64,000 bases of DNA from positions 2,387,001 through 2,451,000 of the forward strand of contig OW203722.1 of NCBI GenBank assembly GCA_934045075.1, in the 5' to 3' direction. Positions 39,369 through 50,632 of the stretch are shown piece by piece. The stretch comes from Yponomeuta sedellus. Taxonomy: Eukaryota > Arthropoda > Insecta > Lepidoptera > Yponomeutidae. Each line of letters begins with the position of its first letter. Within the stretch, counting starts at the first letter, position 1. The position numbers and the translations under genes were made by a program. The notes beneath the pieces were generated by a model. It was not told the origin of the DNA. It ran no database searches and was given only the letters and a program-made list of their open reading frames with translations.

Positions 39369-39665
39369 AAGCACAGCACTGATGTTTTAGGAGTCCAGCG
39401 AGTTTTATTGAGAATTTTAATAAGAGACACTTTTTTGCGTGACTAGCGGCGCGGGCGCGGCTTTCGGACTGGGAGCGGAAGGAAGTGCGTGGAGAATGAG
39501 TTGAAGGAAAAGGATTAGGAAACGAGAGAGTGAGTTGAGTGCGTGAAGGAACAAATGAGTGGTATGTGTGGCGATATGAAATAAATAAAGAGATCGGCGT
39601 CGACATGTAGTATGATTTTTCCATTGATTTTGAACTTTATTTCAAGTTGATAAGATTCAATTTAA

Positions 39666-40169
39666 CTAATTCGTTGCGGATGGCACGTCTGACGTGCCAA
39701 AATTTTCTTTTTTGCGTTTGGCGTTTGTCACAGGAGCTGTATTTTAAAATCGATGGTAACTTCTTCAAATATATCTAGTTGTTAAACACCAACAACAGCT
39801 ATTTAATGTAATCTAATTATTAAATAATGAAAACATTGGAAAATAGAAAATAAGTTGAAAATGTTTAGCACATCTGTATTAAAATAGTCACGTTCACACC
39901 CTCTATTTTCATTAATACACTTATTTTGCCACTTCTAATCACTTGAAAAACGTTCCTGGCCGTTCACGTTAGATTTTGAATGTATACAAGAAGTATTCAA
40001 GCTTAAAAAATTAAAAAAGTGACAAAATACTGTTTTCTTTTCCGCATGGCTGAAGACACAGAAGGCATGTCATCTAATCGTATGGCCCTGGGCGCGGCAG
40101 CCGTGTCACAATATTTTTGTTCGATACCACAGTTAGAAGTTTCCAAAATTAGACATCGCAACGAATCGG
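39666..40169. mobile_element. TTAA-flanked MITE
   Basis: TTAA at 39662-39665 and 40170-40173 brackets ends CTAATTCGTTGCGGATG and (complement) CCGATTCGTTGCGATG. A subterminal palindrome GGCACGTCTGACGTGCC follows the left end. About 504 bp. The TTAA target suggests the piggyBac group, but no transposase is present. An open frame near the right end is not considered a gene. Confidence 0.7.
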
Positions 40170-40360
40170 TTAATATGGGCACTAGTATGCCATTACCTGG
40201 TTAAGAGTTAAGGTTTACTAAAATCGTTATTTATCGCTACACTAGGGCATTTGTAAACTACGTTTTGTGATGCTCTGAAAACGATTTTTGAGGAGAGCGC
40301 CATCTGTACGTTATCAACGCCGCTTACCCTCAGATTTTCGTACACTAAAGCCAGGTTTCC

Positions 40361-40506
40361 ACGGTCTCAGTGCGCTCGGTCCAAGTGCGCCATCGGAGTA
40401 AACTAATGCTTCAGAGTGGCTATTTTGGTGTTGTCACGAAAAACCGTCCAATCAGAAGCATTAGTTTAGTCAGATGGCGCACTCGGTCAGAGCGTACTAA
40501 GACCGC
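40361..40506. repeat. Inverted repeat, about 60-bp arms
   Basis: Arms 40361-40420 and 40449-40506 share 'GTGCGCCATC' and 'TAAACTAATGCTTC' in inverted orientation at roughly 80-85% identity with a 28-nt spacer. Probably a small fold-back element; the 101-codon frame over it is not a gene. Confidence 0.75.
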
Positions 40507-40689
40507 GAAAACGCGTCTTAACAATGTGTTAATCTACTATGAACTCTGTCCTGATGGCGTTCAACGCGCATCGTCGGTGTGTTTAAAAACGTTGTGTGCA
40601 AAGTTCTTAACGTATTTTCAAGCTATAGAACACAACAAAAACAATTCAGTCAAATCAAATATTCTTAAGTTGTAACGGTGCAAACCTCT

Positions 40690-41985
40690 TCACACCATTT
40701 TTATTTCTTTTTCTATAATCTATCATTTTCAAATATTTAAATTATGTACGTCACACATTATTCGATTTCCCTCATTTTTCATCACTACTACTTTACCCTT
40801 TGACCAGATCTGACTTTTTACCTGCTTATCCATTTTTTTATTCAGTTTTTCTGTTTTAATATTACTAAGTATATACTAATCTAAGTACAAATAAAACCAC
40901 ACCTAAAGTCGTTCCAGAGTTTATATTAATTATTAAAGTTATACAACGTTACAAAGTATTATAAAAACAAAATGTTTATGTACGTAATCTACGTAAGTTG
41001 TTAGCTTTACACTTAATAGATTATTTGAAGAGATACTTGCAAAAATTGCCACATTCGTTCTTTTCAAAAATAAGTTTCAAATAACCGACGGAATTTTCAA
41101 CATAAAGATTACCGCTCATAAATATGTTGAACACTAGACACAATTGTTCTTTAAATATTTTTTAATTTTAATCTGTATGATAGATAGCGCACATATAATA
41201 ATTTCATAATTATTTAAAACAAAAATTGCTGAAATGCAATTTTGAAAGAAATTACTTATGACATCAAATATGTTAACTTCTTTAAAGAACTCTCTTAGCG
41301 AGTCCCTACTAGGTAATATTGCACATAAAATGAATATCGATTTTTTTTATTCACTAAGAAAAAAAATGTTTACTTTTATACCCATAAACTCTACACACCA
41401 ACATAGCGAGTGATTGAAAATTCAGTTTGACTGTACTTGATATTACGAAATCGAATGTTAAAGTTCTTGCACTAACTTAGGTAGGAAGACCAAAGTTCAA
41501 TATCGCGTACCTAGTACTTTATACTCCAAGATCGCGGAGCAGAAAGTCTGATTTGATTAACAAGTTAAGTAGCGACGGCAAGACGCCCCGCGTTTCGACA
41601 CCGTCGCAAGAGCGGGTTGCAGTCGCTTGAAGAAAACAGCTAGAGTACTACCGTACACCGGGAATTATGGGTGATTTGCAAATCAAAGCGAAATAACGTG
41701 CCTTTATAATACTTGTAGCTAATGTTACAACTACGTTTACCGCCACTGCTCACTAGATGGCGCTCACCAGTTGTGCATCCCGGTATTTATTTATTTACTT
41801 ATTTAAAAAACAACAATATGAACTTAGTTTTCCAAAGCGCCCTTATTGCTAAATACACATTAATCCTTATTAACTACTTACATCAATTATAACCTTAATT
41901 CGAACGCTATTATGTTAATAGAGTCGAAAAAAATGTCGATATGTTGTACTTTGGCAATTAAACCGTTGAGAAGTACAAGAGCCTT
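40690..41985. other. AT-rich intergenic sequence, nothing recognised
   Basis: No exon, tandem repeat or second copy seen over about 1.3 kb. Confidence 0.4.
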
Positions 41986-41987
41986 AG

Positions 41988-42168
41988 GCGTCAGCGCGCG
42001 TTGTTAGCGCGGTGCGTGCTCTCCGCGAACAACTGGTGCCAGCTGCGTCGACGCAGACCCAGGCATGGTTCCATACGGTCGCCGAAGATATATTACTCCG
42101 CCTGTATTTATATCTTAAAGATTTTCCAAGCCGACGTGCTGCTACTGCTGCTGCATCCACCCTTGAGC
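41988..42168 (+). CDS. Candidate internal coding exon
   Basis: Follows GAGCCTTAG and ends before a GTATGT donor. The frame reads 'ASARVVSAVRALREQLVPAA', then 'STQTQAWFHTVAEDILLRLY' and 'LYLKDFPSRRAATAAASTLE'. GC-rich with protein-like codon use in an AT-rich region. Predicted as largely alpha-helical. The family is not recognised. The acceptor pyrimidine tract is weak and no partner exon was identified, so it may be part of a gene with very long introns. Confidence 0.38.
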
Positions 42169-42299
42169 GTATGTTTATTTATGTAACACAAAATCTTACA
42201 GCATTACAGTCTTAACTAATGCGCTATAAGACTAAACGTATATGATTATACTTTACACAGAAACATAACACATTCGAAAGAAATGAACATATTATACAA

Positions 42300-43617
42300 A
42301 AATTTGTTAAACAAGACGGTAGATTATCATGCATCTCCATCCTTTCTGTCGCCAAACCTCAGGCACTCATTGCCTATAACTGGCCACATCCTTGCTGGCC
42401 ATTCATCGTCGAACACAATACAGTCAGGTGATGATGCGAGCATTAAGATACAACAAAACGCGAACTAACGGTGAGTTACTATGCGATACAGTGCGAGTAG
42501 ACGGTACCGCTAACAGAACATTAATATAATTGTGTTTTTCATCATTACTCCTGCGATCTGAGGCGGCCACTACTGAACTTTTACATGTAGAAATCATTTG
42601 AGTTTCAAAATAAGTAGTAATTCTGGGATTTTCTTTAAATTTCCACGTCATCTATATCTTCGCGACACTGCTGAATACCCTATTTTGTGTTTTTAAAAAG
42701 ACACCTGTGTAAAATATCTCTACGCAAACTCGAATCGTACTTGATTTGTAGAAATAGCCTTAGTTTGCGCGTATTTTCATATTTCTGATGGCCTTGTTTG
42801 TTACCACAGCATCCTAGCTTGGGACCAGGACAAGTGGCTGTGTTTTTGGAAATCATTGTTAATTATCTGTTAGAACCATTTAAAGTCAGCTGAAGCTATG
42901 CATGCGTGCCGAGGGTTATTGTTCTGATAGAGACGGGTGGTAATAATATTCTCGCATTTTTTTAAACAAGAATATTTGTACCTATATCCTGGAATTCAAT
43001 ACCTTTCGCCAACCCAGATCGCCGTAGTGTATCTTGTCAGTTGGACACGCGATTCTCACAGGCATGTATCAGGCGTGACTGGGGTCAAGTGTAACCCGTC
43101 CTACTTAAAAAAAAGGTTAAAATAATTCTGTCGCACATTCGTCGAAACAACGAAGTTTCGAAGGTCTTTAGAGTTAATTTCATACTTTAGGCCCTCTACC
43201 AATTAACATTTTACTTAACATGATACATGTTAAATAAATCTAAAGTAGAGATAAGCATTACGTATCAGATAGAACCATTCTAATGTAAGATAAGCAATCA
43301 TTCGAGGTTTGTAGCTGTTTGCAATAAAGTGTCGCTAGGAAGCCAGCTGTAAGATTAATATCCTCTAAATACGCGCGGTGGTGCCAAAGTCGCTTGCTTC
43401 GTGATTTATTGACAGATCCCAATCGAGAAGGCTTCAGAAGTGAGGGCTGGCGCGATTGAATATTTTGGACGATTTGTTTATTGACTATACCTGTTTCTGG
43501 AGCGGATATTTATCATCGCGACAGATCTGCTACGTGATAATGATTTATCTGCTTGTTTTTTTTTGCAGGGAGTTTTTTATCAAATTTTTAATTTGAAAAT
43601 AGTTTAATTTGAATAAG
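42300..43617. other. Mostly unassigned; SINE family E fragment
   Basis: 42785-42850 contains 'ACCACAGCATCCTAGCTTGG' and GACCAGGACAAGTGGCTGTG, the family E tail. The rest has no recognised gene or repeat. Confidence 0.45.
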
Positions 43618-43870
43618 ATAAAAATATTCTTCATTGTACACACCAGAAAATAATTACAGAGACCATAGTTACAAAAGAAGAGGTACAATTGGCGGCCTTA
43701 TTGCTGATAGCAATTTCTTCCAGGCAATCTCAAATTGATTAGTTTATATAAATATATTCTTTATTGCAAAAAGTAATTCGAAATATGATTACATGAAATT
43801 TGTTACAAAGGCGAACTTATCTCTAACAGAGATCTCTTCCAGCCAACCTTAGCATTGGGTGTTTAAATTT
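43618..43870 (-). mobile_element. Two adjacent LINE 3'-end fragments
   Basis: 43625-43735 and 43755-43860 share the order TTCTT(C/T)ATTG, an ACAAA-G-GG region, and 'TCTCTTCCAGCCAACC' or 'TTTCTTCCAGGCAATC'. This pattern resembles antisense 3' ends of lepidopteran LINEs. The elements are head-to-tail copies of one family, both truncated. Confidence 0.5.
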
Positions 43871-44414
43871 ATATAGCGGGAGGAAAGGAGAAATATTTAT
43901 AACTATATAAATAAGTAATAATACGATAATACAATTACATATAAATATATGCTTATACATACATAAACCTACTATGTGATGTTAGAAAGGTAGTGCTCTA
44001 CACATTAGATTATACACATTACTCTACACATTAGATATGATTAGAGTACACATATAAAGAGATTTGTTTATTGTTGCCATTTATTATTAAAATACAATTT
44101 AAAAAGATATTTGAGACAACACTTTAACCCAACCAAAGTACAAAAAATCCAATTGGACGAAAACAATCCAACACTCAACAAACAACCAAGTAAACTAAGC
44201 AGAAGTATATAATAAGAGAAACAGAAGTCTATAATAAGAGAAACATCTATAATAATAAGACAAACAAATGGTTCAAGTTTTTTATAAAGTGTCTTTATAA
44301 TAAGAAACTTTTTTGAGATCCTTTCTAGACACTTTTAAACATTGAAAGATACGCATTCAAAGCAAAAACACCAAAAACAAGTAAAAACACTTACGGATTC
44401 AAAGCATTATTAAA
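43871..44414. other. AT-rich; short local repeats only
   Basis: Includes two or three copies of CTATAATAAGAGAAACA around 44205-44250 and TACACATTAGAT near 44000. No gene. Confidence 0.4.
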
Positions 44415-44610
44415 CGACCTGTGTGGCATAGCGCGTCTGCCTACCATCCAAGAGGTCCCGGGTTCGAATCCCGGCTGGGGGAAAAAAAGCCCAGGTCTTG
44501 GATGCTTACATGTTTGTGATGTATGTTGTTTCTGGTTCCCACGACACAAGGTATCCTAGTGTGGAGCCAGAAGCAATGTATGTGCTTGTATGTAAAAGTT
44601 ATGTTATTAC
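44415..44610 (+). repeat. SINE family B with shortened A-box region
   Basis: Head 'GACCTGTGTGGCATAGCGCG' lacks about 8 bp of the A-box region. The B box GGGTTCGAATCCCGG (about 44460) and the body are intact. Confidence 0.85.
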
Positions 44611-45139
44611 GAACATTAATTCACTTCTTACTTGCCATGACAAGCAAGAAAAATAGTACGTTTGTGCTCTAACTGCAAATCGACGGGTTCCTCGATGCAG
44701 AACTTTCTTGCGCCCTAACGTAAAAAATCTCGATAAATCAACCCGCACACTCGCTCGCAAATACGAAAAACATCGATACAGAAATGACATAAATCATCCG
44801 AAATTTACCAAACGCTGAAACGTACAAGAAAATTGCTTTATAAGTGAAAAAAGTCACTCGTACTGGAGGTAAGGAAGTTGGGCTTACCATGAATTGCTAT
44901 AGATTTGTAAAATAAAACATTATGATTATCAATTAGCGTACAAGTATATATGACGTATATTCTGTATAGCAAACCATTAATATAATACATAATTAAATAG
45001 CACTAAGTAAATAATCATAAATTTACTTCCAAACAATACCTCCGACGCTTAGGTTTCCTCACGATAACGGTGAATGGTTTGAACGGCATTTATATATTTG
45101 TAAAAAACTAAATTCCTAGATAAGTTCCACATAAAAACA

Positions 45140-45400
45140 CAATCACTTGTCCTAGTCCCAAACTAGGACACCCTGTGCTATTGTAACCAGAGAAGATCAT
45201 CGATACTAACCCTTGTAAGTCTCCACTGGGCATGGGTCTCTTCCTGTATAGCAGAAAGTTTCAGCTATACTCCATGACGGGGGCCAAATCCCGGTTTGTG
45301 GAAAATTGTAAGACAGTGGCGGGCCTTACTGTCATCAAGCCGCTCATAAGACTGCCATTATATGACAGCCGGCACCAACGGCTTAACGTGCCGTTAAATA
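45140..45400 (-). repeat. SINE family E and family C fragments
   Basis: 45143-45195 is the complement of family E ('CCTAGTCCCAAACTAGGACA'). 45200-45395 is a diverged family C body, minus strand ('AAGACAGTGGCGGGCCTTAC', 'GGCACCAACGGCTTAACGTG'). Confidence 0.65.
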
Positions 45401-45478
45401 ATATACCTGTTTCACTTGGAATTATTGACAATTACACTATTTTTATTTTTAATGCACTAACCCGTGCTAAGGAACAAA

Positions 45479-45650
45479 TTTAAAAACCTATTTAGAGGCT
45501 AAAAATTTCACCCATGCCGGGATTCGAACCCGCAACCTCTGGCTATCCGTACCAGCGCTCAATTGGTAGAGCGCTGGTACGGATAGCCAGAGGTTGCGGG
45601 TTCGAATCCCGGCATGGGTGAAATTTTTAGCCTCTAAATAGGTTTTTAAA
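45479..45650. repeat. Perfect 82-bp-arm palindrome of SINE family A
   Basis: Arms 45479-45560 and 45569-45650 are exact reverse complements with an 8-nt centre AATTGGTA. Each arm is a family A tRNA-like 3' half plus tail. Two B boxes therefore point toward each other. Confidence 0.97.
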
Positions 45651-45925
45651 TATTGACAATTATTTTATCAATAAATTCGAATCAAGAATTTGATTTTTTT
45701 TTCGTATATTACCACTTACTGCTCGTGTAGAACAACATTGTAATGGTAACCCCCTTGGACGTGAATCTGAGATCCAGTCGATCGCTTAAAAGCGTATCAA
45801 TCACGTCGCGCTCCGCCGCGCCGAGCACAGATCACACGTGTGGAACATGTCGAGAGAAGGATTATTGCTGTTGAGCCTTTTGAAACAGGCTAATATGCCA
45901 AGAGGGTCTTTAGATTCTACTCATA

Positions 45926-46310
45926 ACATAACATAACATTTACATACTAGCACATACATTGCTTCCGTGCTTCGTAAGGCACGTTAAGCCGTTGGTGCCG
46001 GCTGTCATATAATGGCAGTCGTTAAGCCATGTCAAAGGCCTTATGGGCAGCTTGATAACTTCTGACAGTAAGGCCGCCACTGTCTTACGATCCTCCACCA
46101 ACTCGGACTTAGCCCCCGTGGTGGAGTATGGCCTGTGATGCAGGAAGAGACCCGTACCCCAGCAGTGGGGACATACTCGTACAAGGGTTGATAACGAACA
46201 TACCTTGCTTATGGCCCCACACTAGGATACCCTGTGTCGTGGTTACCAGAAACAACGACATCACAAACATGTAAACATCCAAGACCTGGGTTTTTTTTTT
46301 GTCAAGAAAA
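45926..46310 (-). repeat. SINE family B split by a family C insertion
   Basis: Family B (minus) runs 45926-45965 and resumes at 46198-46310. A family C body (plus, 5'-truncated) occupies 45966-46197. The host sequence is duplicated: 45952-45965 and 46198-46211 match at 12 of 14 positions. Confidence 0.9.
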
Positions 46311-46502
46311 TAGTACATTAAGGTCACCAGTTTACTACATTCTATCTAATAAGAATTAGTGTGAAGCCGTGAGGACGAGATAGGCTGCATCAGGGCCGTG
46401 CACCTTCAGTTTGAGTTCACTTTGTAAATTCCAGCTCGAAGAGCACATCGTCACGATAAAAGTTTTATCCCAGTATCGGATAACGCCACGTTACTTTATT
46501 TA

Positions 46503-46640
46503 AGCGGTGGTAGCTCAGTTGGTAGAAAAATGGACTCGCATGAGACCCAGGTTCGATCCCCAGTGCCGGCATGTACCAATGACTTTGTTTAATTTCAAAG
46601 ATACGTACATTTGCGAATTTGTAGTCGCAATAGCACACGC
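46503..46640 (+). repeat. tRNA-derived SINE, family D
   Basis: A box GGTAGCTCAGTTGG, B box GGTTCGATCCCC and the family D body 'ATGTACCAATGACTTTG'. The tRNA-like head is followed directly by the body. Confidence 0.72.
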
Positions 46641-46734
46641 TAACGGCGAATCAAAACAATCGTCAGGAAACCCGCGGCTTGGTTGGCTCCAACTAGTCTT
46701 TCCTGTGAGCTAAGCCGACTAAGCTGTCAGGATG

Positions 46735-47440
46735 GTACATGTGGTGGGCAAGCCCACACCATCTATAAAGCAATGCCCCAGGCACTACAGCACCAAAAAT
46801 GGTAACAAGTGGACTGTGTGATGAGTAGCCGGTTCAATTAACGGCTCGAAGACCAAAAATGATAACTAGTGGACTGTATGATGGGTAGCCGGTTCAATTA
46901 ACGGCTCGAAGACCAAAAATGGTAGCTAGCCAGTGTCGGCTAGGTCTACCTCACGATGGGCTGGTTGAGAGAGCGGAATGGGAGGTGAAGTGAATGGACT
47001 TACTTGGTGATGGTGGATGATGGCTCGCTTTAGCTGTTGGGCAGATGATGAGCGGTGATGGATGAGCTGATGCGTCCAGCGCACGGAGAACACTCCCGCA
47101 CTGTTCACTTATAGTCTAATATTGTCAATATATTGTTCTTTGAGCTGATAAAGTTTCTTGGTCACCAAAATGTCTAAATTAGAGCACTTATCACGCGCGT
47201 ATGTCACAGTACGAATGTGTTTTGCAGATGGCTGGATAAATTAGTAGCGAGCGAGCGGCACGAGCCACGGCACCGGGGTGACCAGAATAATGAACGATGA
47301 GTGACCACAGATTCATGATTACGTCGTGTCGATTCTCGCGCGAACACGAGTGGTCCCATCTAGTGTGATTGAAGATACTACTGGACGCTGTGACATGATG
47401 ACATGACTTTTATTTCAACGCGTGAAACGAAATGCCCACT
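46735..47440. repeat. Unclassified repeat with two 60-bp tandem units
   Basis: The unit 'GTAGCCGGTTCAATTAACGG' plus CTCGAAGACCAAAAATG occurs at about 46825 and 46885 in tandem. The downstream sequence to 47440 is moderately GC-rich. It resembles the LTR or untranslated part of a retroelement, but no coding region adjoins it. Confidence 0.4.
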
Positions 47441-47560
47441 ATCTTGTGCTCCAGGTAAAAACTGAAACATATTCATACCCCAATGCTGCATGAATCACGA
47501 AGAGTACAGTACCAATAATTAGAAGTTCACCTGTACTGTTGATCTGTACTGTGTATTCAT

Positions 47561-47600
47561 GTAATATAAGAGCGAGATTGGCCGACTCTGACCTGAGTCT
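47561..47600 (+). promoter_or_regulatory. Possible core promoter of the first transporter gene
   Basis: AATATAAGAGCG (TATA-like, about 47560) lies 220 bp before the ATG. A donor-like CTCAAGTAAGT at about 47600 raises the possibility of a 5' untranslated intron. Confidence 0.3.
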
Positions 47601-47782
47601 CAAGTAAGTTGGTTGTACTTACTTTTTGAAAACATTAGATTATTTTTTTTTTCAAATTTTCTTTTGCTGTAATTTTGGCTATAACTTCAAAGTGTAAGTA
47701 TTAAAGCTTGGCCAACCAGATTAAATATAGCGTCAAATTCTGCATAATTTTTTTCATTAATTTGTGATTATCCCTGTAACCA

Positions 47783-50290
47783 ATGTCTTCACCAGAATTA
47801 CCTCAGCAGGAGCATCCACTCGAGAAGTACTTTGACAAAATATCCAAATATCACATCTACCTGTTCTCACTCATATTTTTGAGTAGGATTCCACTCACCT
47901 GCCACGTACTGAGTCTTATATTCTTATCGCCACCGATGGAATTCTCTTGCGAATTAATAAACCAGAACGGTGAAGCGGAGCTTGTAGTGAACCATTGCCC
48001 TTGCAAAAAGCCAATTTGGAACCGTCAGGTCTTCACAGAGACGATGCAGACAAAATTCGGCATTTACTGCGATAACAGCTGGCTGACCAGTTTTTCAGAA
48101 AGTATTTTTTACGCGGGACTGCTATTTGGAGCGCTACTATTTGGATTTTTGTCTGATAAGTAAGTGGCAAGAAAAATTTTATTTTTACTTGCACTTGTGA
48201 GCCTGAGGATGCCTCGTGTTAGAGGCGAAACGCGTCGCGTGTTTTCTCACACAAGTATTGGTGTTGGTGGTGATGTGTTCGTGTCTTGCTTCTGCTTGAA
48301 AATCTGGGAGGGAGGGCGGTGCATTAACTAACCGCATGGTGCTTGTGGGATTTTTGCCGGAATTTAGCAAAGTAATTCATTTTTAATGCTATTATGGATT
48401 TTCGCAAAGTAACGCCTAATACCATACAAAATTTTATTTTTTTCATATTTTCGATACTTAACAAATATCAATTATAATGATATAAATATTATTTATTATT
48501 TTCCATTACGTCTCTAGGTAATTCATATTATTGCATTTGCAGCCGATTATTAACTGTACGTGTTTTAAACGACGTATTAGCTTGATCGTCAATAATTTAG
48601 ATATTTGCTCTTGGGTTAACTCTCTAGGCCATCTTTTCTTGTACGATTGTCACTCTGCATTTCGGTCGAAAGGCCAGTGCAGGTGATAGTGGCCAGTGAG
48701 CTGTTTTCTGAACAAATTCACAAAGCACTTCATAGAATTGCTTTGTGAATTTGTGCTGAATACGACGCATTAGGAAACAATTTGTTCTTCAAAATACTTG
48801 TCTTTAAACCACATCTTTATCTAATAAAGTATTTGTATTTATTTCTTTCATTCATTAGGTACGACAACATAAAAAGTTTCTTTGAAAATTGATAAACATT
48901 TTTCATTTTTCAGATTTGGCCGCCTCCTTAGCTTTTCAATATCTTGCCTGATCACTGCTGTAGCTGGTGCCTTAGTCAGCGTCATGCCTCATATAAGTGC
49001 ATTTAATGTCATGAGATGCATCGAAGGAATTGGCTGTGGAGGGGCTATAATCACCTCCTACGTACTATGCATAGAGTACTGTGGCAGATCTCATAGAGAA
49101 GTAGTCACTGCATTATTCCACGTCCCTATAAACCTTGGACATGCAACCATGGCTGGTCTGTCGTACTTTATAAGAGATTTTGACCATTTGCAACTAGCGT
49201 GGTCATTGCCGACAGTGTTCATGTTCTTCTATTATTGGCTGCTAGTTGAATCGCCCAAATGGATGCTAGATAACCATAATGTCAATGGGGCTGTCCGTGC
49301 TGTGGAGCGTATTTGTAAATTGTGAGTATTCTTACTTCACTTAAAATTAAATAGTGATAATAATTGTCTCCGAAATATATAAATAAACGTATTTGACAAG
49401 AAATTACAATATACAGATGGAAGCAGCCCATAAAGTCCTACTATCGAGATTAAGTCTTCTCTTAAAGAGAAAGAGAGAGACGTTATGTGATTAATCACCA
49501 CGTGTATAATATAATTTCTAAATTTATTTCTTTAAAACCATCGAAAAATAAAGGTGAGCATAATGTACTAAAATTATTGTTTCTTTCCAGCAACAACGAG
49601 TCCTGTGACATCGTGACAGCTGACATAGAAACCTACATCGTGCACCATAATCCTGTAAAGGCTCCAACAATTAAGTGTTGGCAGATATTTAGATACAAGC
49701 AACTAACCATCAACTTGCTTTGCATGTCTGTAATCTACTTCGTCTGTGGAATGGGCTATTACGGGGTGTCCCAATTCATTGGCAAAATGAGTGGTGATAT
49801 CCACTTGAATGTAACTATATCAGCTTTCATACTTTTGCCTGGTACTATAGCGTCTATTATCTTGATGAAATTGTTTGGGCGGCGCCAGTTACTTATGGCC
49901 ACGTATTTTTTATCTGGGGCTTTTATTTTCATCGTTATCTGCATCCCTTCAGACATGAAATGGGTAAGAGTGATATCAGCTTGCCTTAGCAATACATTTT
50001 TCTTCATGTCCTTCATCATAGTATTTTTATACGGATGTGAATTGTTCCCTACGGCTATCAGAAACTCCATCTTAGGTTATTTATCAGTATTGTCGCGAAT
50101 AGGACAAATTGCTGCTCCGCCTCTTAATGCAACATCACAAACTACTGCTGGAGCAGTTTTTGGTGCCATGGCCATACTAGGCAGTATATTATGCTATCCT
50201 TTACCGGAAACTAAAAATAAGTATCTACCATCGTATGCTAATGATAACATGAGTGAAGAAAATACTGGAAACAATGTTAAATTATCATGA
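47783..50290 (+). CDS. SLC22-like organic ion transporter (MFS), gene 1
   Basis: Three exons: 47783-48159, 48914-49321, 49591-50290; GT-AG borders with phases that join to 494 codons. The protein has a first membrane segment (about 23-50), a Cys-containing external loop that is short for the family, then 'LLFGALLFGFLSDKFGR', the MFS G-x3-D-K/R-x-G-R motif between segments 2 and 3. The SLC22/sugar-porter signature 'ESPKW' follows segment 6, with six more hydrophobic segments in exon 3 and a hydrophilic tail. SLC22 proteins carry organic cations, anions or zwitterions across the plasma membrane; the substrate cannot be read here. Intron 1 contains a hammerhead-like repeat. AATAAA at 50312 gives a 3' end. 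Its tandem partner lies 340 bp downstream. Confidence 0.9.
48190..48425 (+). repeat. Repeat with hammerhead-ribozyme-like motif (copy 2)
   Basis: Inside intron 1 of the first transporter, in sense orientation. 48193-48256 folds as stem I (ACTTGTGAG with CTCACACAAGT), core CTGAGGA (48203-48209), stem II GCCTC/GAGGC, GAAA (48227-48230) and a short GCG hairpin. This matches the CUGANGA...GAAA layout of hammerheads, with an extra U before stem II. The family body to 48425 matches 15699-15935. Confidence 0.6.
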
Positions 50291-50311
50291 GTGTAGTGTA
50301 TTTTAATTGAA

Positions 50312-50317
50312 AATAAA
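50312..50317 (+). terminator. Polyadenylation signal, transporter gene 1
   Basis: AATAAA 22 bp after the stop codon, the first such hexamer downstream. Confidence 0.6.
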
Positions 50318-50632
50318 CTGATTATAAGAAAATTTATCTAACTGACTATTCAATAATCAGACATTTATTCCTATGTATTGAAAGTAAGCTAGGTTACCTA
50401 TGTATATAGGCAAGGAAGTGGTAAAAAATCTTCGTCCTGGCCGATTTTCTCAAATAGGTTAACCTTAAACATTTATATTTAAACACAATACATTTATTTC
50501 TGTGTTCAGACCAGAACAAAATCATGGCATACTAGATAGCAAAACCATAAATTGTAAAAGTTTTTAGCATTTACAAATTAGGGCAAGGCAATTACTATAT
50601 TTTTTATAATCGTGGGCTTACTATAATAGAAC

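Noticed and set aside
40370..40675. 101-codon open frame
   Set aside because: Its first half is the inverted repeat 40361-40506; the remainder has no recognisable feature.
48185..48370. Minus-strand frame inside transporter intron 1
   Set aside because: It is the repeat carrying the hammerhead-like motif, with a second copy at 15699-15935.
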